From the NCBI GenBank assembly GCA_035551995.1, contig DASZME010000025.1:186001-250000 (forward strand): DNA of 64,000 nt. Direction: 5' to 3'. Positions 33,915 to 43,145 of the stretch are shown here, one piece after another. The notes beneath the pieces are model-generated. The model was not told the origin of the DNA, ran no database searches, and was given only the letters and a program-made list of their open reading frames with translations. Position numbers and translations under genes: made by a program. The first letter of the stretch is position 1; each line of letters opens with the position of its first letter. Origin of the DNA: RYN-428 sp035551995 (lineage in GTDB: Bacteria; Planctomycetota; Phycisphaerae; Tepidisphaerales; Tepidisphaeraceae).

Positions 33915-35345
33915 TTACGATGAATGAGCGAAAACCGGACCCGAGTCTTCGATCATCGTGGCCGGGAAGGCTTCCTCGAAATTGTACCCGCTTTCACCGT
34001 GCTGGGTGAGGTCTAGGCCGTCGTATTCGTCGGCTTCGGAAAGGCGCAGTCCGCGCGTGAGAACGCGGACCATTTGCAGTAGAACGTACGATCCGACGGC
34101 GGCCATGCCGTAGGTGAGCAGGGTGGCGAGAAATTGGCTCAGGACGTGATGTCCGATCCCGGCGTCGCCGACGACGGGGTTGACCGCTTTGACGGCAAAG
34201 ACGCCCGTGAGAATCGCGCCGAGCGTTCCGCCGACGCCATGAACGCCGAAGGCGTCGAGCGAATCGTCATAGCCGAACAGGTGCTTCAGAAACGTGGCGC
34301 TGAAGAAGCAACCGGCGCCGCCGATGAAGCCCATGATAATCGCGTACATCGGCGTGGTGAAACCGCTGGCGGGGGTGATGACGACCAGGCCCGCGACGGC
34401 GCCGGAGATGGCGCCGAGCACGGTCGGCTTACCGGATTTCATCCATTCGACGAACATCCAACCGAGCGTGGCGGCGGCGGCCGCGAAATGGGTGGCGATG
34501 AAAGCGCCGCTGGCCAGCCCATCGGCTTGCAGAGCGCTGCCGCCGTTGAATCCGAACCATCCGACCCACAGCAACGCCGCGCCGATCACCGAAAGCACCA
34601 CGCTGTGCGGCGGCATGGGCACATGGCCATAGCCGCGCCGTTTGCCCAGCACCAGCGCGCAGACCAGCGCCGACACGCCGGAGCTGACGTGAACGACCGT
34701 ACCGCCGGCGAAGTCGAGCGCCGCGAAACGGCCGGCCGTGGAATCGCCGACGCCCACGTTAAACAGGCCTCCCTTGCCCCAGACCATGTGCGCCATCGGG
34801 CAGTAAACCACGAGCAGCCAGAGGCTGGAGAAGATGAGCATCGAACTGAATTTCATTCGCTCGGCATAGGCGCCGCAGATGAGCGCGGGGGTGATGATGG
34901 CGAACATCATCTGATACGCCATCCACGTGGTGTGGGGGATGGTGGCCGCGTATTCGCATGGGGTCGCTCCGACTTCTCGAAGAAAGGCGAAGCGGAATCC
35001 GCCGACGAATGGATTGCCGACGTCGAAGGCGAGGCTGTAGCCGAGGACGGCCCACAGAATGCTGACGACCGCCATGAGGATAAAGCTCTGCATCATGGTG
35101 CCGAGCACATTCTTACGTCGGACGAGCCCCGAGTAAAAAAGCGCCAGGCCGGGCCCGGTCATCATCAACACAAGTCCGGCGCTGGTGAGCATCCAGGCGG
35201 TGTCGCCGGAATCAATCTTCCAATGCGGGTCGATCCTGATGGTTTGGGCCGCGTGAACCGGCGCCGGCGCCAGAGCAAGCGCAAGAAAACCCAAACAGAA
35301 AAAGACCGGCGTTTTAATAAACGCGGCGGGGGCGCGGACCATCAT
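33915..35345 (-). CDS. amt: Ammonium transporter, Amt family
   Basis: Amt channels take up ammonium across the inner membrane. The 476-residue protein has an N-terminal signal-like helix (ending near PVHAAQT) and then 11 membrane helices. Family marks are MMTGPGLALFYSGLVRRKNVL, GGTVVHVSSGVSALV, HVPMPPHSVVLSVIGAALLWVGWFGFNGGS, DDSLDAFGVHGVGGTLGAILTG and EYDGLDLTQHGE near the end. The twin pore histidines fit DAFGVHGVGG and its partner. GGAGG precedes tandem ATGs at 35345 and 35342; the second has the better spacing. No glnK/glnB gene is adjacent, though PTS-Ntr and gltBD genes lie in the same region. Confidence 0.95.
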   Translation of the reverse strand: MMVRAPAAFIKTPVFFCLGFLALALAPAPVHAAQTIRIDPHWKIDSGDTAWMLTSAGLVLMMTGPGLALFYSGLVRRKNVLGTMMQSFILMAVVSILWAVLGYSLAFDVGNPFVGGFRFAFLREVGATPCEYAATIPHTTWMAYQMMFAIITPALICGAYAERMKFSSMLIFSSLWLLVVYCPMAHMVWGKGGLFNVGVGDSTAGRFAALDFAGGTVVHVSSGVSALVCALVLGKRRGYGHVPMPPHSVVLSVIGAALLWVGWFGFNGGSALQADGLASGAFIATHFAAAAATLGWMFVEWMKSGKPTVLGAISGAVAGLVVITPASGFTTPMYAIIMGFIGGAGCFFSATFLKHLFGYDDSLDAFGVHGVGGTLGAILTGVFAVKAVNPVVGDAGIGHHVLSQFLATLLTYGMAAVGSYVLLQMVRVLTRGLRLSEADEYDGLDLTQHGESGYNFEEAFPATMIEDSGPVFAHSS

Positions 35346-35907
35346 TGTTCCTCCACACCGGCGCCGTCGCGCCAAGTGACTCAAAACAAAAAAAGGCCCG
35401 TATCTGAAACCGACGCTGCGCGCGCTTCCTACCTCTGCCAAAAGTCGTCGCGCGCCGCTGTCAAGGTCGGTCCAGGACCGGGCGAGGGGGAAAGTATACC
35501 GATCACGGGATTAGTGGAAAGGGCGGGGAGCCCAAGTCAAATGGCCGCGGAGCGTTCCTTATCTCTTTTGAGGCCCTGCGTGCCGAAAGAGTTTCGGACA
35601 TGGATGGGCAGGATAGACAGGATGAAGAAATGTCGGCTTTCCGCTGTTGTCCTGTACATCCTTTACATCGATATTTGAATTTCTCGTTCGATCGATTCGA
35701 TTGATGACGCGTTCACCCCGCAAAATGTCCCGGGAGGTCCAGGCGAATCCGGCGTTTACCATATGGAGAAATAGATATAGCACCGCTGGGAACGCGTGTT
35801 ACAAAATTCGCGATTGGGACATCCCTCAAGTCGCTGCAGCGTCTCCCCGCTAAAACGGGGAGACGCTGCAGCAAACCGACAAATGCTTTAGCTCAACGAA
35901 ATGACGA
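35346..35907. other. Spacer between amt and rne with degenerate repeats
   Basis: The first 100 bases are the amt leader. Bases 35603-35682 hold a loose inverted repeat (GGATGGGCAGGATAGACAGG against CCTGTACATCCTTTACATC) of a kind common in intergenic DNA. I found no gene here. The sharp hairpin at its right end is listed separately. Confidence 0.5.
35833..35872. terminator. Perfect hairpin after the RNase E gene
   Basis: The arms GCTGCAGCGTCTCCCCG and CGGGGAGACGCTGCAGC match perfectly around CTAAAA. It lies about 35 bases past the rne stop on the minus strand. There is no T-run, so it may protect the mRNA 3' end rather than act as an intrinsic terminator. Confidence 0.65.
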
Positions 35908-38900
35908 TCAATCGTAGTCGTCCGGAATATGATCCAAATCGCGCACGCTTCGCGGCCGGCGAACCGGTTCGTGAAGGACCGGCTCATCGTCGGCCAGATG
36001 ACGGTCGGCCGACCCGGTGCGAACGATCGGCGGCTCGGAAACCACCGGCGGCTTACGCGACGACGAGGCGTCGGAACGTGCGGACGCCGCGGGCTTGGCC
36101 GGCGATGACGCATCGGAATGTTCCGCGCCGGCGGCGGACTTGCCGCGGCCTCGGCCGCCGCGCTTCCCGCGCGATCGTTTGGGCTTGGCTTCTTCGTCGC
36201 CTTCGGTTGTTGGCTCGGCGACGGGAGCCGCGACAGTCGCTTTGGCCGCCGGCGTTTTTGAAGCCCGCCGCGATGATCCGGCGCCGGCGGACGCCGGTTT
36301 CTTCTTGCTTTTGGCCACGCCGCCACGGCCGCGCTTGGCCGGCTTCTTCGGCTCGGCCGGCGCTTTGCCCGGCTCGGCCTCCATGTCGCGGATTTCCTCG
36401 AGTGCGGGGGACGTTTCCCGCGCGGGCTCGCGGTAAGCATCGGCGTCGGCGCCTTGCGTTCGCACGCGATTTTCTTCGAGTTCGCTCGCGTTGCGCTCGA
36501 CGACGGATTCTCCCTTTTCGTCGGCGCGGGATTGGATGCCGCGCAATTCACGGTCGAATTCCTGGTCCTCGCGATCCTCGCGCATCTCGGTTTCACGATC
36601 GGCCTGGGTTCGCTCACCCTGCCCGGGCGAAGCGAAATCTTCGCGATCGGCGACCGGCGCGTCTTCTTGATGTCCGATCGGAATCAGGTAGTCGCCGGGC
36701 CCGGCTGCCGGGCGGTTTTCATTGGCGGCCAAATCGAGATCTTCGCGGTCTTGGTCTCGATCATTTGTCTGATCGCGGTCGCGGTCAGGGCGCTCGTAAC
36801 GATCGATGTGGTGAGGCCGGGCGCCGGCGTCGCGGCCGCCGCGCTCCGGACGATCACTGCGATTGCCGGCGTTGTTTCGGCTCGTTGGCTCCTGATGAAC
36901 CTCGCCGCGATCGTCGCGATTCATGGCGTCGTTGCGACCGCCGCGGTTATCGCGATTCTGAGCCTCGTCACGGCCGCCGCGATTATCACGGTTCACGGCG
37001 TCGTTACGTCCGCCCCGATTGTCGCGATTCGGAATTTCATTGCGGCCACCGCGATTGTCCCGATTGATGGCGTCGTTACGCCCGCCGCGATTGTCACGGT
37101 TTTGCGCGTCATTACGGGCGCCACGGTTGTCGCGGCTCTGCGCGTCGTTGCGACCGCCGCGATTATCACGGTTTTGCGCATCATTACGCCCGCCGCGATT
37201 ATCGCGATTGGGCGCCTCGTTACGGCCGCCGCGATTGTCGCGGTTTTGCGCGTCATTGCGTCCACCGCGATTGTCACGATTGGGCGCTTCATTTCGCCCT
37301 CCGCGACTGCCACGGTTGACGGCATCATTTCGGCCGCCACGGTTGTCACGGTTCATGGGATCATTTCGCCCGCCGCGGTTGTCGCGGTTTATGGCATCGC
37401 CGCGATCGTCGCCGACGGGAATTTCGTCGGCGCCGTCTCGCTCGTCGATATCATCGCGCGCGGCGACATCGGCGATTTCATCCTGGTCGCGTTCGTCGCG
37501 GAACTCGCCGATTTCCCGCTCGTCGCCGTATTCATCGTGCGGTTCGCCGGTCTCGTCAGAAGAGACAGGCGCCCGCGCGACGCCCGCTTCGTCGCCATCG
37601 ATCGGCAAAGGACCGGCGGCGGGTTGCGGCAGGGGCTGGCCATTGGCGCCGGCCTGCTGCGCGCCGCGACCGCGGCCGCGACGGCGCCGACGACGGCGGC
37701 GCGGACGCTCACCCTCGCCGTTCTGTTGCGGCTCGACGCCGGCCTGGTCGTCGTGCGGAGCGCCATGGCGCTCGGCGGGAACGCCAGAGGATTGCCCGGC
37801 TTCGTCGGCGACTTCTTCGCCCGCGTCGTCGGCCATTTCTTCGCGTGTTTCGTCGACGACGTCGTCGTGCGATTCTTCGCCATGATCGGGGCGAAATTCA
37901 TCGCCGACTTCCGGGTCGTCGATATCGTCGTCGAACCGCGGGTCCGGACGCCGCGCCGCGGCGGGGGAGGCGCCGGCGGATTGCATAAAGCCTTCTTCGC
38001 CGTCGCGATCGACTTCTTCGGTTCGGTCTTCCAGTTCCTCGACATCGCGGTCGAAGTCTTCGCGCTCCTGTTCACGTTCGCCGTGGCGACTTTGGACCGG
38101 CGCCGGTCGCCCGCCGGGCGCGCCGGGACGTCGATCGCCGGGCCGCGCGCCTTGGCCGGGGCGGCCATCGCGCTTGGGCGTTTCCTGCGGACGCGTGTTG
38201 AGCTGTGTTTTATGAGGCACGTTGACGACCGCGCCCGCCAGCTCGCTCAGGATGACCACGCCATCCCGGCTGTCGAACAACTCAAGCCGCATTTCGTCCA
38301 GGCCGAGGGTCGCATCGCTGCGGATCAGGATGCGCTTGCGCGTGTCCCACTCGAGATTCGCCAGCGATTGCCGTTTCTTGTTTTGCAGGTAGAAGGCGAC
38401 GTCTGGATTTACCGCGAGTTCGACGCGGGCTACTTTGATGTCGTGGATGGCGATCGCCAGGCGCCGCATGACGTCCAGGCTCATGCTTTCGGGCGTCTTG
38501 ACCAGCCCGGCGCCCTTGCAGTGGGGGCAATCGAAATAGACGCTGCGCTTGAGGGACGGGCGCATGCGCTGGCGGGTCATCTCGATGATGCCGAACTGGC
38601 TCATCGGAAGGACTTTGGTCTTTGCCCGGTCGTTGCGAAGATTGTGATCGAGCCGTTCCTGCAACTCCCGGCGATGGCGCTCGTGGCGCAGATCGATGAA
38701 GTCAACGATGATCACGCCGCCCAGGTCGCGCAGCTTCAGCTGCCGGCAGATTTCGTCGGCGGCCTCCATGTCGGTGCGGAAGGCGGTCATCTCGGCGTCG
38801 CTGTTTTCGCGGTTTTTGCCGCTGTTGACGTCGATGGCCACGATCGCTTCGGTCGAATCGATCACCAGCGATCCGCCGTTGCGCAGCGGCACATGCCGAC

Positions 38901-39771
38901 TGTACATCCGCTCGATTTCTGCTTCGATGCCGTATTTGTGGAAGAGGGGGATCGGCTCGTCGTACAGATCGACCTTGTTCTTGGCGCGGGGATTGGAAAG
39001 TTTGATCACGTCGGAAACGCGATGGGCGACTTCGTCGTTATCGATGATGATGCGATCGACGTCGCCGGAGAAAACGTCGCGAACGGTTCGGGTGACCAAG
39101 TCTCCTTCGGTGTAGAGTTCGACGGGGGCGGCGACGTTGTCGCGTTTTTTCTTGATCTGTTCCCACAGGCGGGCCAGGTATCGCAGATCGCGTTCGATCT
39201 CGGCCTTGGATTTTCCCACGCTTTCGGTGCGGATGATGAACCCGCAATCTTCCGGCGGATCGAGCGAAACGAGAATATGTTTCAATCGGCGGCGTTCTTC
39301 TTCGTCTTCGATCTTTCGGCTGACGCCGCGACCGTTGACGCCGGGCATCATCACCAGCATTTTGCCGGAGATGGAGAGGTAGGCGCTGAGGGTCGGGCCC
39401 TTGGTGCCGATGCCTTCCTTGATGACCTGAACGATGATTTCGTCGCCGCGGCGCAGACAGCGCTGGATCGGCGGGCGGTCGCGCCGCGCCATTTTTTTGC
39501 CGACGAACTCCTGCACGTCGTCGCCCTTGTGGCCGAAGTAGGAGGGAAGCAGGTCGGAGATGTGCAAGAAGCCGTTGCGGCCGAGCCCGAAATCGACGAA
39601 GGCCGCCTGAATGGACGGCTCGACGTTCATCACCCGGCCCTTGTACACGTTTCCGACGTGGGAGGTGGAGCTGGTTCGCTCCATGTACAGTTCTTCGAGG
39701 ACCCCGTCTTCCACAAGAGCGATTCGGCATTCTTCGCCCTCGGAGACGTTAATCAGCATTTCCTTTGGCAT
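35908..39771 (-). CDS. rne: RNase E/G family ribonuclease with a long repeat-rich tail
   Basis: The 1287-residue protein starts MPKEMLINVSEGEECRIA, the normal N-terminus in this group. Residues 1-500 are catalytic. An S1 domain (about 40-130) is followed by the RNase H/DNase I-like core with metal Asp residues in AIVAIDVNSG and GGVIIVDFID, and the zinc link CPHCKG. After about 560 the chain is disordered, rich in Asp, Arg, Gly and Glu. Residues 794-952 are 13 tandem copies of a 12-residue unit, consensus DNRGGRNDAxNR. The end is Lys/Ala/Arg-rich (SKKKPAS, KRGGRGRGK). RNase E starts mRNA decay and matures rRNA, and its disordered tails scaffold the degradosome. The protein is unusually long because of this tail. 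Confidence 0.95.
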   Translation of the reverse strand: MPKEMLINVSEGEECRIALVEDGVLEELYMERTSSTSHVGNVYKGRVMNVEPSIQAAFVDFGLGRNGFLHISDLLPSYFGHKGDDVQEFVGKKMARRDRPPIQRCLRRGDEIIVQVIKEGIGTKGPTLSAYLSISGKMLVMMPGVNGRGVSRKIEDEEERRRLKHILVSLDPPEDCGFIIRTESVGKSKAEIERDLRYLARLWEQIKKKRDNVAAPVELYTEGDLVTRTVRDVFSGDVDRIIIDNDEVAHRVSDVIKLSNPRAKNKVDLYDEPIPLFHKYGIEAEIERMYSRHVPLRNGGSLVIDSTEAIVAIDVNSGKNRENSDAEMTAFRTDMEAADEICRQLKLRDLGGVIIVDFIDLRHERHRRELQERLDHNLRNDRAKTKVLPMSQFGIIEMTRQRMRPSLKRSVYFDCPHCKGAGLVKTPESMSLDVMRRLAIAIHDIKVARVELAVNPDVAFYLQNKKRQSLANLEWDTRKRILIRSDATLGLDEMRLELFDSRDGVVILSELAGAVVNVPHKTQLNTRPQETPKRDGRPGQGARPGDRRPGAPGGRPAPVQSRHGEREQEREDFDRDVEELEDRTEEVDRDGEEGFMQSAGASPAAARRPDPRFDDDIDDPEVGDEFRPDHGEESHDDVVDETREEMADDAGEEVADEAGQSSGVPAERHGAPHDDQAGVEPQQNGEGERPRRRRRRRRGRGRGAQQAGANGQPLPQPAAGPLPIDGDEAGVARAPVSSDETGEPHDEYGDEREIGEFRDERDQDEIADVAARDDIDERDGADEIPVGDDRGDAINRDNRGGRNDPMNRDNRGGRNDAVNRGSRGGRNEAPNRDNRGGRNDAQNRDNRGGRNEAPNRDNRGGRNDAQNRDNRGGRNDAQSRDNRGARNDAQNRDNRGGRNDAINRDNRGGRNEIPNRDNRGGRNDAVNRDNRGGRDEAQNRDNRGGRNDAMNRDDRGEVHQEPTSRNNAGNRSDRPERGGRDAGARPHHIDRYERPDRDRDQTNDRDQDREDLDLAANENRPAAGPGDYLIPIGHQEDAPVADREDFASPGQGERTQADRETEMREDREDQEFDRELRGIQSRADEKGESVVERNASELEENRVRTQGADADAYREPARETSPALEEIRDMEAEPGKAPAEPKKPAKRGRGGVAKSKKKPASAGAGSSRRASKTPAAKATVAAPVAEPTTEGDEEAKPKRSRGKRGGRGRGKSAAGAEHSDASSPAKPAASARSDASSSRKPPVVSEPPIVRTGSADRHLADDEPVLHEPVRRPRSVRDLDHIPDDYD
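36915..37390 (-). repeat. Tandem repeat array inside rne (about 13 x 36 bp)
   Basis: The unit encodes DNRGGRNDAxNR. Position 9-10 varies (DA, EA, EI, DP) and the last variable residue is Q, V, P, I or M. One unit has GSRGGR in place of DNRGGR, and one has GAR. At DNA level the unit is 36 bp with mainly third-position changes, so it is an old but maintained expansion. The limits are approximate. Confidence 0.85.
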
Positions 39772-39998
39772 TCGTTGTATTAGTAGGCGGCGGCAGTTGG
39801 CAGAAGGCAGAAGGAAAGAAGCGATGGGATTCGCCCAGTTCCGCCTGCGAAAACTACCGGTGTACCGACCGGCTACCCTCTCAATTTGGTTGGCGAGCCC
39901 GCATTGGCGCCAGGGATGAGGCAGGGAGCGAAAACCGCTCAACGTCCGCTTTCAATCTGCCTGTCGCCGTAAAGACGCGATGCCCGCCGGCAATTTCC

Positions 39999-41738
39999 TT
40001 AAAAAGCTTCGGGGATGATCTTTCGCGTTTCTTCCCGCAGAAAGTGCATCACCTGCCGTTCACTGTCAAAACTCATCACGCGACGAGCGACGTTTCTGGC
40101 GTGCTCCATCGTCGTGGATCGGATGATCTTCTTGACCTCCGGCACATCCGGGGCATTCATGGAGAAGATGTTCAACTCCAGTCCCAGGAGCAATAGAGTG
40201 TATAGCGGATCGCCCGACATTTCACCACACATGCTCACGCTAATGTTATTGCGACGGCCGGCGCGGATAATATCGCGGATCAAGCGCAGCACCGACGGAT
40301 GAGCCGGGCAATACAAGCCGGCAACACGCTCATTGGTCCTATCGACCGCAAGGGTGTACTGGATGAGGTCGTTTGTGCCGATGGAAAAGAAGTTCACTTC
40401 CTTGGCGAACTGGTCGGCCATCAACGCCGCCGACGGAACCTCGACCATCATGCCGATCGGCACGTCCCGCCGAAAGGGAACGCCTTCGTCCTCCAGCTCT
40501 TCCATGGCGTCCTTCAGCACCATATTCGCCTGGCGAAGCTCCATCAGCGTGCAAATCATGGGGTACATGATTCGCACGTCGCCCAGAACGGTTGCGCGCA
40601 TGATCGCGCGAAGCTGCCGTTTGAACATCGGAATATCGTGCAGGCACATGCGGATCGAGCGGTCGCCCAGAAACGGATTGCGCTCGGGATTGGCCGACTG
40701 GCCGGGCGTGTATTTGTCGGCGCCGAGGTCCATCGTGCGGATGACCAGCGGCTTGCCCTTGAGCCGGCGAAGCGCCTCGGCGTAAGCCGCGTAATGCTCC
40801 TGCTCGGTTGGTTCAAGCTGCTTGGCAAGATAAATAAATTCCGTCCGATAGAGCCCGACGCCTTGAGCGCCGCGATAGTCGGCGTCGTCCACGTCCTCGG
40901 CGAACTCGATGTTTGCCATCAGGCATACTTCATGGCCGTCGAGCGTGCGAGCGGGCTGGCTGGTGAGCGCCTGGCGTTCGCGCTCGCCCTCGCGATATTT
41001 GCGGCCGGTTTCTCGGTAGTCGGCAAGCTGTTCCTCGTCGGGGTTGATGATCAACACGCCGCGCGTGCCGTCGATGATGACCACGTCGCCGCTGGTCACT
41101 TCCGACGTGATATTGCCGAGCCCCACGACCGCGGGAATCCCCATGGCGCGGGCGACGATGGCGGTATGGCTGGTCCTGCCGCCGACATCCGTGACAAATC
41201 CCTTGACGTATTTGCGATTGAGCGCCGCCGTTTGGGACGGGAGCAAATCGTGGGCGATCACGACGACGTCTTGAGTGAGGTGAGCGAGGTCCTGATGTTT
41301 TTGGCCGATCAGCAGTTTGAGTAGTCGTTTTTCGATGTCGTGAACGTCTTTCACGCGTTCGGAAAGATATTTGTCCTTGATGGCCGCGACGGCGTTGGCG
41401 TAGCGCCGCATCGCGACGCTGACGGCATATTCAGCCGTCGATTTCTGATCGCGTATTTGCGAGACGATCTGCCCCAGAACGGACTTATCCTTTAAGACGC
41501 CGAGGTGGAAGTCAAAGATGCTTCCGATATCCTTGCCGACTTCTTCGGTGAGCGTGGCGCGAAGTTCGGTGACGTCGTTGGTGGCCTTGGCCACGCATTC
41601 GTGCAGGCGCGCAATTTCCGCGTCAACCTGCTCGGGGGGAACGGATCTTTTTGGGATCAGCAAATCCTCAGCGTCCAGCACGATCGCCGTACTGATGACA
41701 ACGCCAGGAGATACGCCGATGCCTTTCTTAATTTCCAT
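39999..41738 (-). CDS. ptsI: PTS enzyme I (PEP-protein phosphotransferase)
   Basis: EI takes phosphate from phosphoenolpyruvate and passes it to HPr. The 579-residue protein has the full layout. The HPr-binding and phospho-His domain has active His191 in VGGRTSHTAIVARAMGIPAVVGL. The PEP-binding TIM barrel has YRTEFIYLAK, VIRTMDLGADKY, FLGDRSIRMCL and the catalytic Cys in SMCGEMSGDP. The ATG at 41738 is clear. It is the last gene of the cluster DUF502-hpf-ptsN-HPr-ptsI. No sugar IIB or IIC gene is near, so the route is probably regulatory. Confidence 0.96.
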   Translation of the reverse strand: MEIKKGIGVSPGVVISTAIVLDAEDLLIPKRSVPPEQVDAEIARLHECVAKATNDVTELRATLTEEVGKDIGSIFDFHLGVLKDKSVLGQIVSQIRDQKSTAEYAVSVAMRRYANAVAAIKDKYLSERVKDVHDIEKRLLKLLIGQKHQDLAHLTQDVVVIAHDLLPSQTAALNRKYVKGFVTDVGGRTSHTAIVARAMGIPAVVGLGNITSEVTSGDVVIIDGTRGVLIINPDEEQLADYRETGRKYREGERERQALTSQPARTLDGHEVCLMANIEFAEDVDDADYRGAQGVGLYRTEFIYLAKQLEPTEQEHYAAYAEALRRLKGKPLVIRTMDLGADKYTPGQSANPERNPFLGDRSIRMCLHDIPMFKRQLRAIMRATVLGDVRIMYPMICTLMELRQANMVLKDAMEELEDEGVPFRRDVPIGMMVEVPSAALMADQFAKEVNFFSIGTNDLIQYTLAVDRTNERVAGLYCPAHPSVLRLIRDIIRAGRRNNISVSMCGEMSGDPLYTLLLLGLELNIFSMNAPDVPEVKKIIRSTTMEHARNVARRVMSFDSERQVMHFLREETRKIIPEAF

Positions 41739-41751
41739 GGGGGCTGAGATA

Positions 41752-41893
41752 AGTTTCCAGTTGTCAGTTGTTAGTTGTCAGTTGTTAGTTGCCAGTAAAT
41801 CAGTCGGAAATAAGTTGCCAGTTTGTTAGTTGCCAGTTGCTAGTGAAATCATCTCTCTCTTTCTGGCAACTAACAACTAACAACCGACAACTC
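41752..41893. repeat. AGTTGTTAGTTGCCAG-type repeat and hairpin
   Basis: About ten copies of short words such as GTTGTCAGTTGTTAGTTG sit on the plus strand, followed by their reverse complement CTGGCAACTAACAACTAAC. It lies between the HPr and ptsI genes, so a cotranscript would carry a strong hairpin that could lower ptsI expression relative to HPr. Confidence 0.7.
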
Positions 41894-41895
41894 AT

Positions 41896-42177
41896 TTATT
41901 CTTCTCCGAATTTTCCTTCAACCAATTCCACCAGTTTTGCGACGGCCTGCTCGGCGTCGTCGCCGTCGGCTTCGATCCGCAACGGCGTGCCCTGGGTCGC
42001 CGCGAGGATGATCATCTGCATCACGCTCTTCCCGTCTGCCTTTCCCGGCTCCTCACCGCCGGAGTGGACGGTGATCTGCGACGAAAACTGGTTCGCCACG
42101 TCCACGAACTGCATCGACGGGCGCGCATGCAGACCCAGCGCGTTGCAGATTTTCGTTTCCCTCGACGCCGTTGCCAT
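41896..42177 (-). CDS. ptsH: HPr phosphocarrier
   Basis: HPr carries phosphate from EI to EIIA proteins. The 93-residue reading starts MATASRETKICN. The active His17 is in LGLHARPSMQF and the regulatory Ser51 is in GKADGKSVMQMI, so an HPr kinase could act on it. The frame opens further back within the upstream ptsN gene, but that part is not HPr. It starts a few bases past the ptsN stop and probably shares its transcript. Confidence 0.95.
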   Translation of the reverse strand: MATASRETKICNALGLHARPSMQFVDVANQFSSQITVHSGGEEPGKADGKSVMQMIILAATQGTPLRIEADGDDAEQAVAKLVELVEGKFGEE

Positions 42178-42184
42178 TTTCAAA

Positions 42185-42652
42185 TCACCGACTTGCATCG
42201 GCCTCGTCCAGCAGTTCCACGATCGCCTCGCGCGTGGGACACTGGCGCAGAAATCGGCGGAACATGTCCTTCTGCAGATTGGAGAAGACAATGTTCATCG
42301 CCTGCAAGTGCTGCTGCGGCTGATTTTCGGGGCTCAGCAGCAAAAAAATACTGTAGACCGGCTGGTGATCCAGGGCCGCGAAGTCGATTCCCGCGACGCT
42401 GCGCCCGACGGCGCCGGCCATCTTCTGCACCTTCGGATGCTTGGCGTGCGGAACCGCTACGCCCTTGCCGAAGCCGGTGGATCCATTTTGCTCGCGCTTG
42501 ATCAACGCGGCGACGACTTCGTCCACCGACGCCGCCGGCAATGCCCCGGCCCCGGAAAGCGCCACGACCATCTCGCGGATCGCGCCGTCGCGATCAACGG
42601 CCGTCAACTCGGGGCAGATCGCTTCTTTTACGATAAAATCTTGCAGTTTCAT
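42185..42652 (-). CDS. ptsN: PTS EIIA of the nitrogen type (PtsN-like)
   Basis: The 155-residue EIIA domain accepts phosphate from HPr on His69 in GKGVAVPHAKHP. Other marks are LIKREQNGSTGFG, PVYSIFLLLSPENQPQQHLQ and an end with REAIVELLDEAD. In Proteobacteria such proteins (EIIANtr) link nitrogen and carbon status to potassium transport and other processes instead of sugar uptake. Its place next to hpf matches the classical rpoN-hpf-ptsN order, although rpoN is not here. Confidence 0.93.
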   Translation of the reverse strand: MKLQDFIVKEAICPELTAVDRDGAIREMVVALSGAGALPAASVDEVVAALIKREQNGSTGFGKGVAVPHAKHPKVQKMAGAVGRSVAGIDFAALDHQPVYSIFLLLSPENQPQQHLQAMNIVFSNLQKDMFRRFLRQCPTREAIVELLDEADASR

Positions 42653-42697
42653 TGCACTTCCACTTCAATCAGGTCCCTGGCCAAGCCGCCGGCGGCC

Positions 42698-43003
42698 TCA
42701 TTCCGGAGGATGCTTGCGGTTGCGGAATTTGTCCTTGTGTTCGGTAATTTGACGTTCGAGTTTATGCGTGCAGCCGTCCACGCAAGCATAGGCGTCACCT
42801 TCATTGTGATGCGCGATAAAGGTGTTTTTATGATCCGTGTGGACGATCATTTCCACGGCGGTCGTATCCTTGCCGGCGTCGAAAATTACTTCGACCTCTC
42901 TTATCAGATCATAATACTTTCCAAGCTTTGCCGCCCTCTGCTCGGCATGCGTTTTCAACGCGGGGGTTACTTCCATGTGCCGTCCACTGACTACGATTGT
43001 CAT
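42698..43003 (-). CDS. hpf: Short ribosome hibernation factor (HPF/RaiA)
   Basis: The 101-residue protein folds as one HPF domain: MTIVVSGRHMEVTPALKTHAEQRAAKLGKYY, VEVIFDAGKD, VEMIVHT, then DAYACVDGCTHKLERQITEHKDKFRNRK. It binds the ribosomal decoding region and stops translation in poor growth. The ATG at 43003 follows AAGGAGCATCAA; the frame upstream to 43096 is not homologous. It lacks the C-terminal dimerisation domain of long HPF. Confidence 0.93.
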   Translation of the reverse strand: MTIVVSGRHMEVTPALKTHAEQRAAKLGKYYDLIREVEVIFDAGKDTTAVEMIVHTDHKNTFIAHHNEGDAYACVDGCTHKLERQITEHKDKFRNRKHPPE

Positions 43004-43019
43004 TTGATGCTCCTTTCGC

Positions 43020-43053
43020 TGACTTTCCTGCGGCCGCTCAAACGCGGCCGCTC
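43020..43053. repeat. Short palindrome GCGGCCGCTCAAACGCGGCCGC
   Basis: An 8-bp palindromic word (GCGGCCGC) occurs twice with 6 bases between, just upstream of hpf and downstream of the DUF502 gene. It may be part of a small dispersed element; only one copy is in the window. Confidence 0.4.
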
Positions 43054-43145
43054 CTCGTTGGGGACGCTCCTCGTCGCGTCGCACGTTTTGTCGCATATTA
43101 TTGTATCGTAAATCCAGCCGGGATACTGCCTTCCAAATCGGGTAA

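Noticed and set aside
35346..35441. Possible glutamine riboswitch in the amt leader
   Set aside because: I could not fit the conserved parts of the glnA-type or other known aptamers. A covariance-model search would settle it.
34134..35678. Long plus-strand frame opposite amt (514 codons)
   Set aside because: Its translation is rich in His, Asp, Arg and Glu, as expected for the antisense of a hydrophobic transporter. No domain is seen.
36915..37390. Regular 36-bp repeats that might suggest a CRISPR array
   Set aside because: The repeats are contiguous, with no spacers, and encode part of RNase E. No cas genes are present.
36454..39783. Very long plus-strand frame opposite rne (1109 codons)
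   Set aside because: It is the mirror of the RNase E gene in GC-rich DNA with strong codon bias. It lacks a ribosome site and family resemblance.
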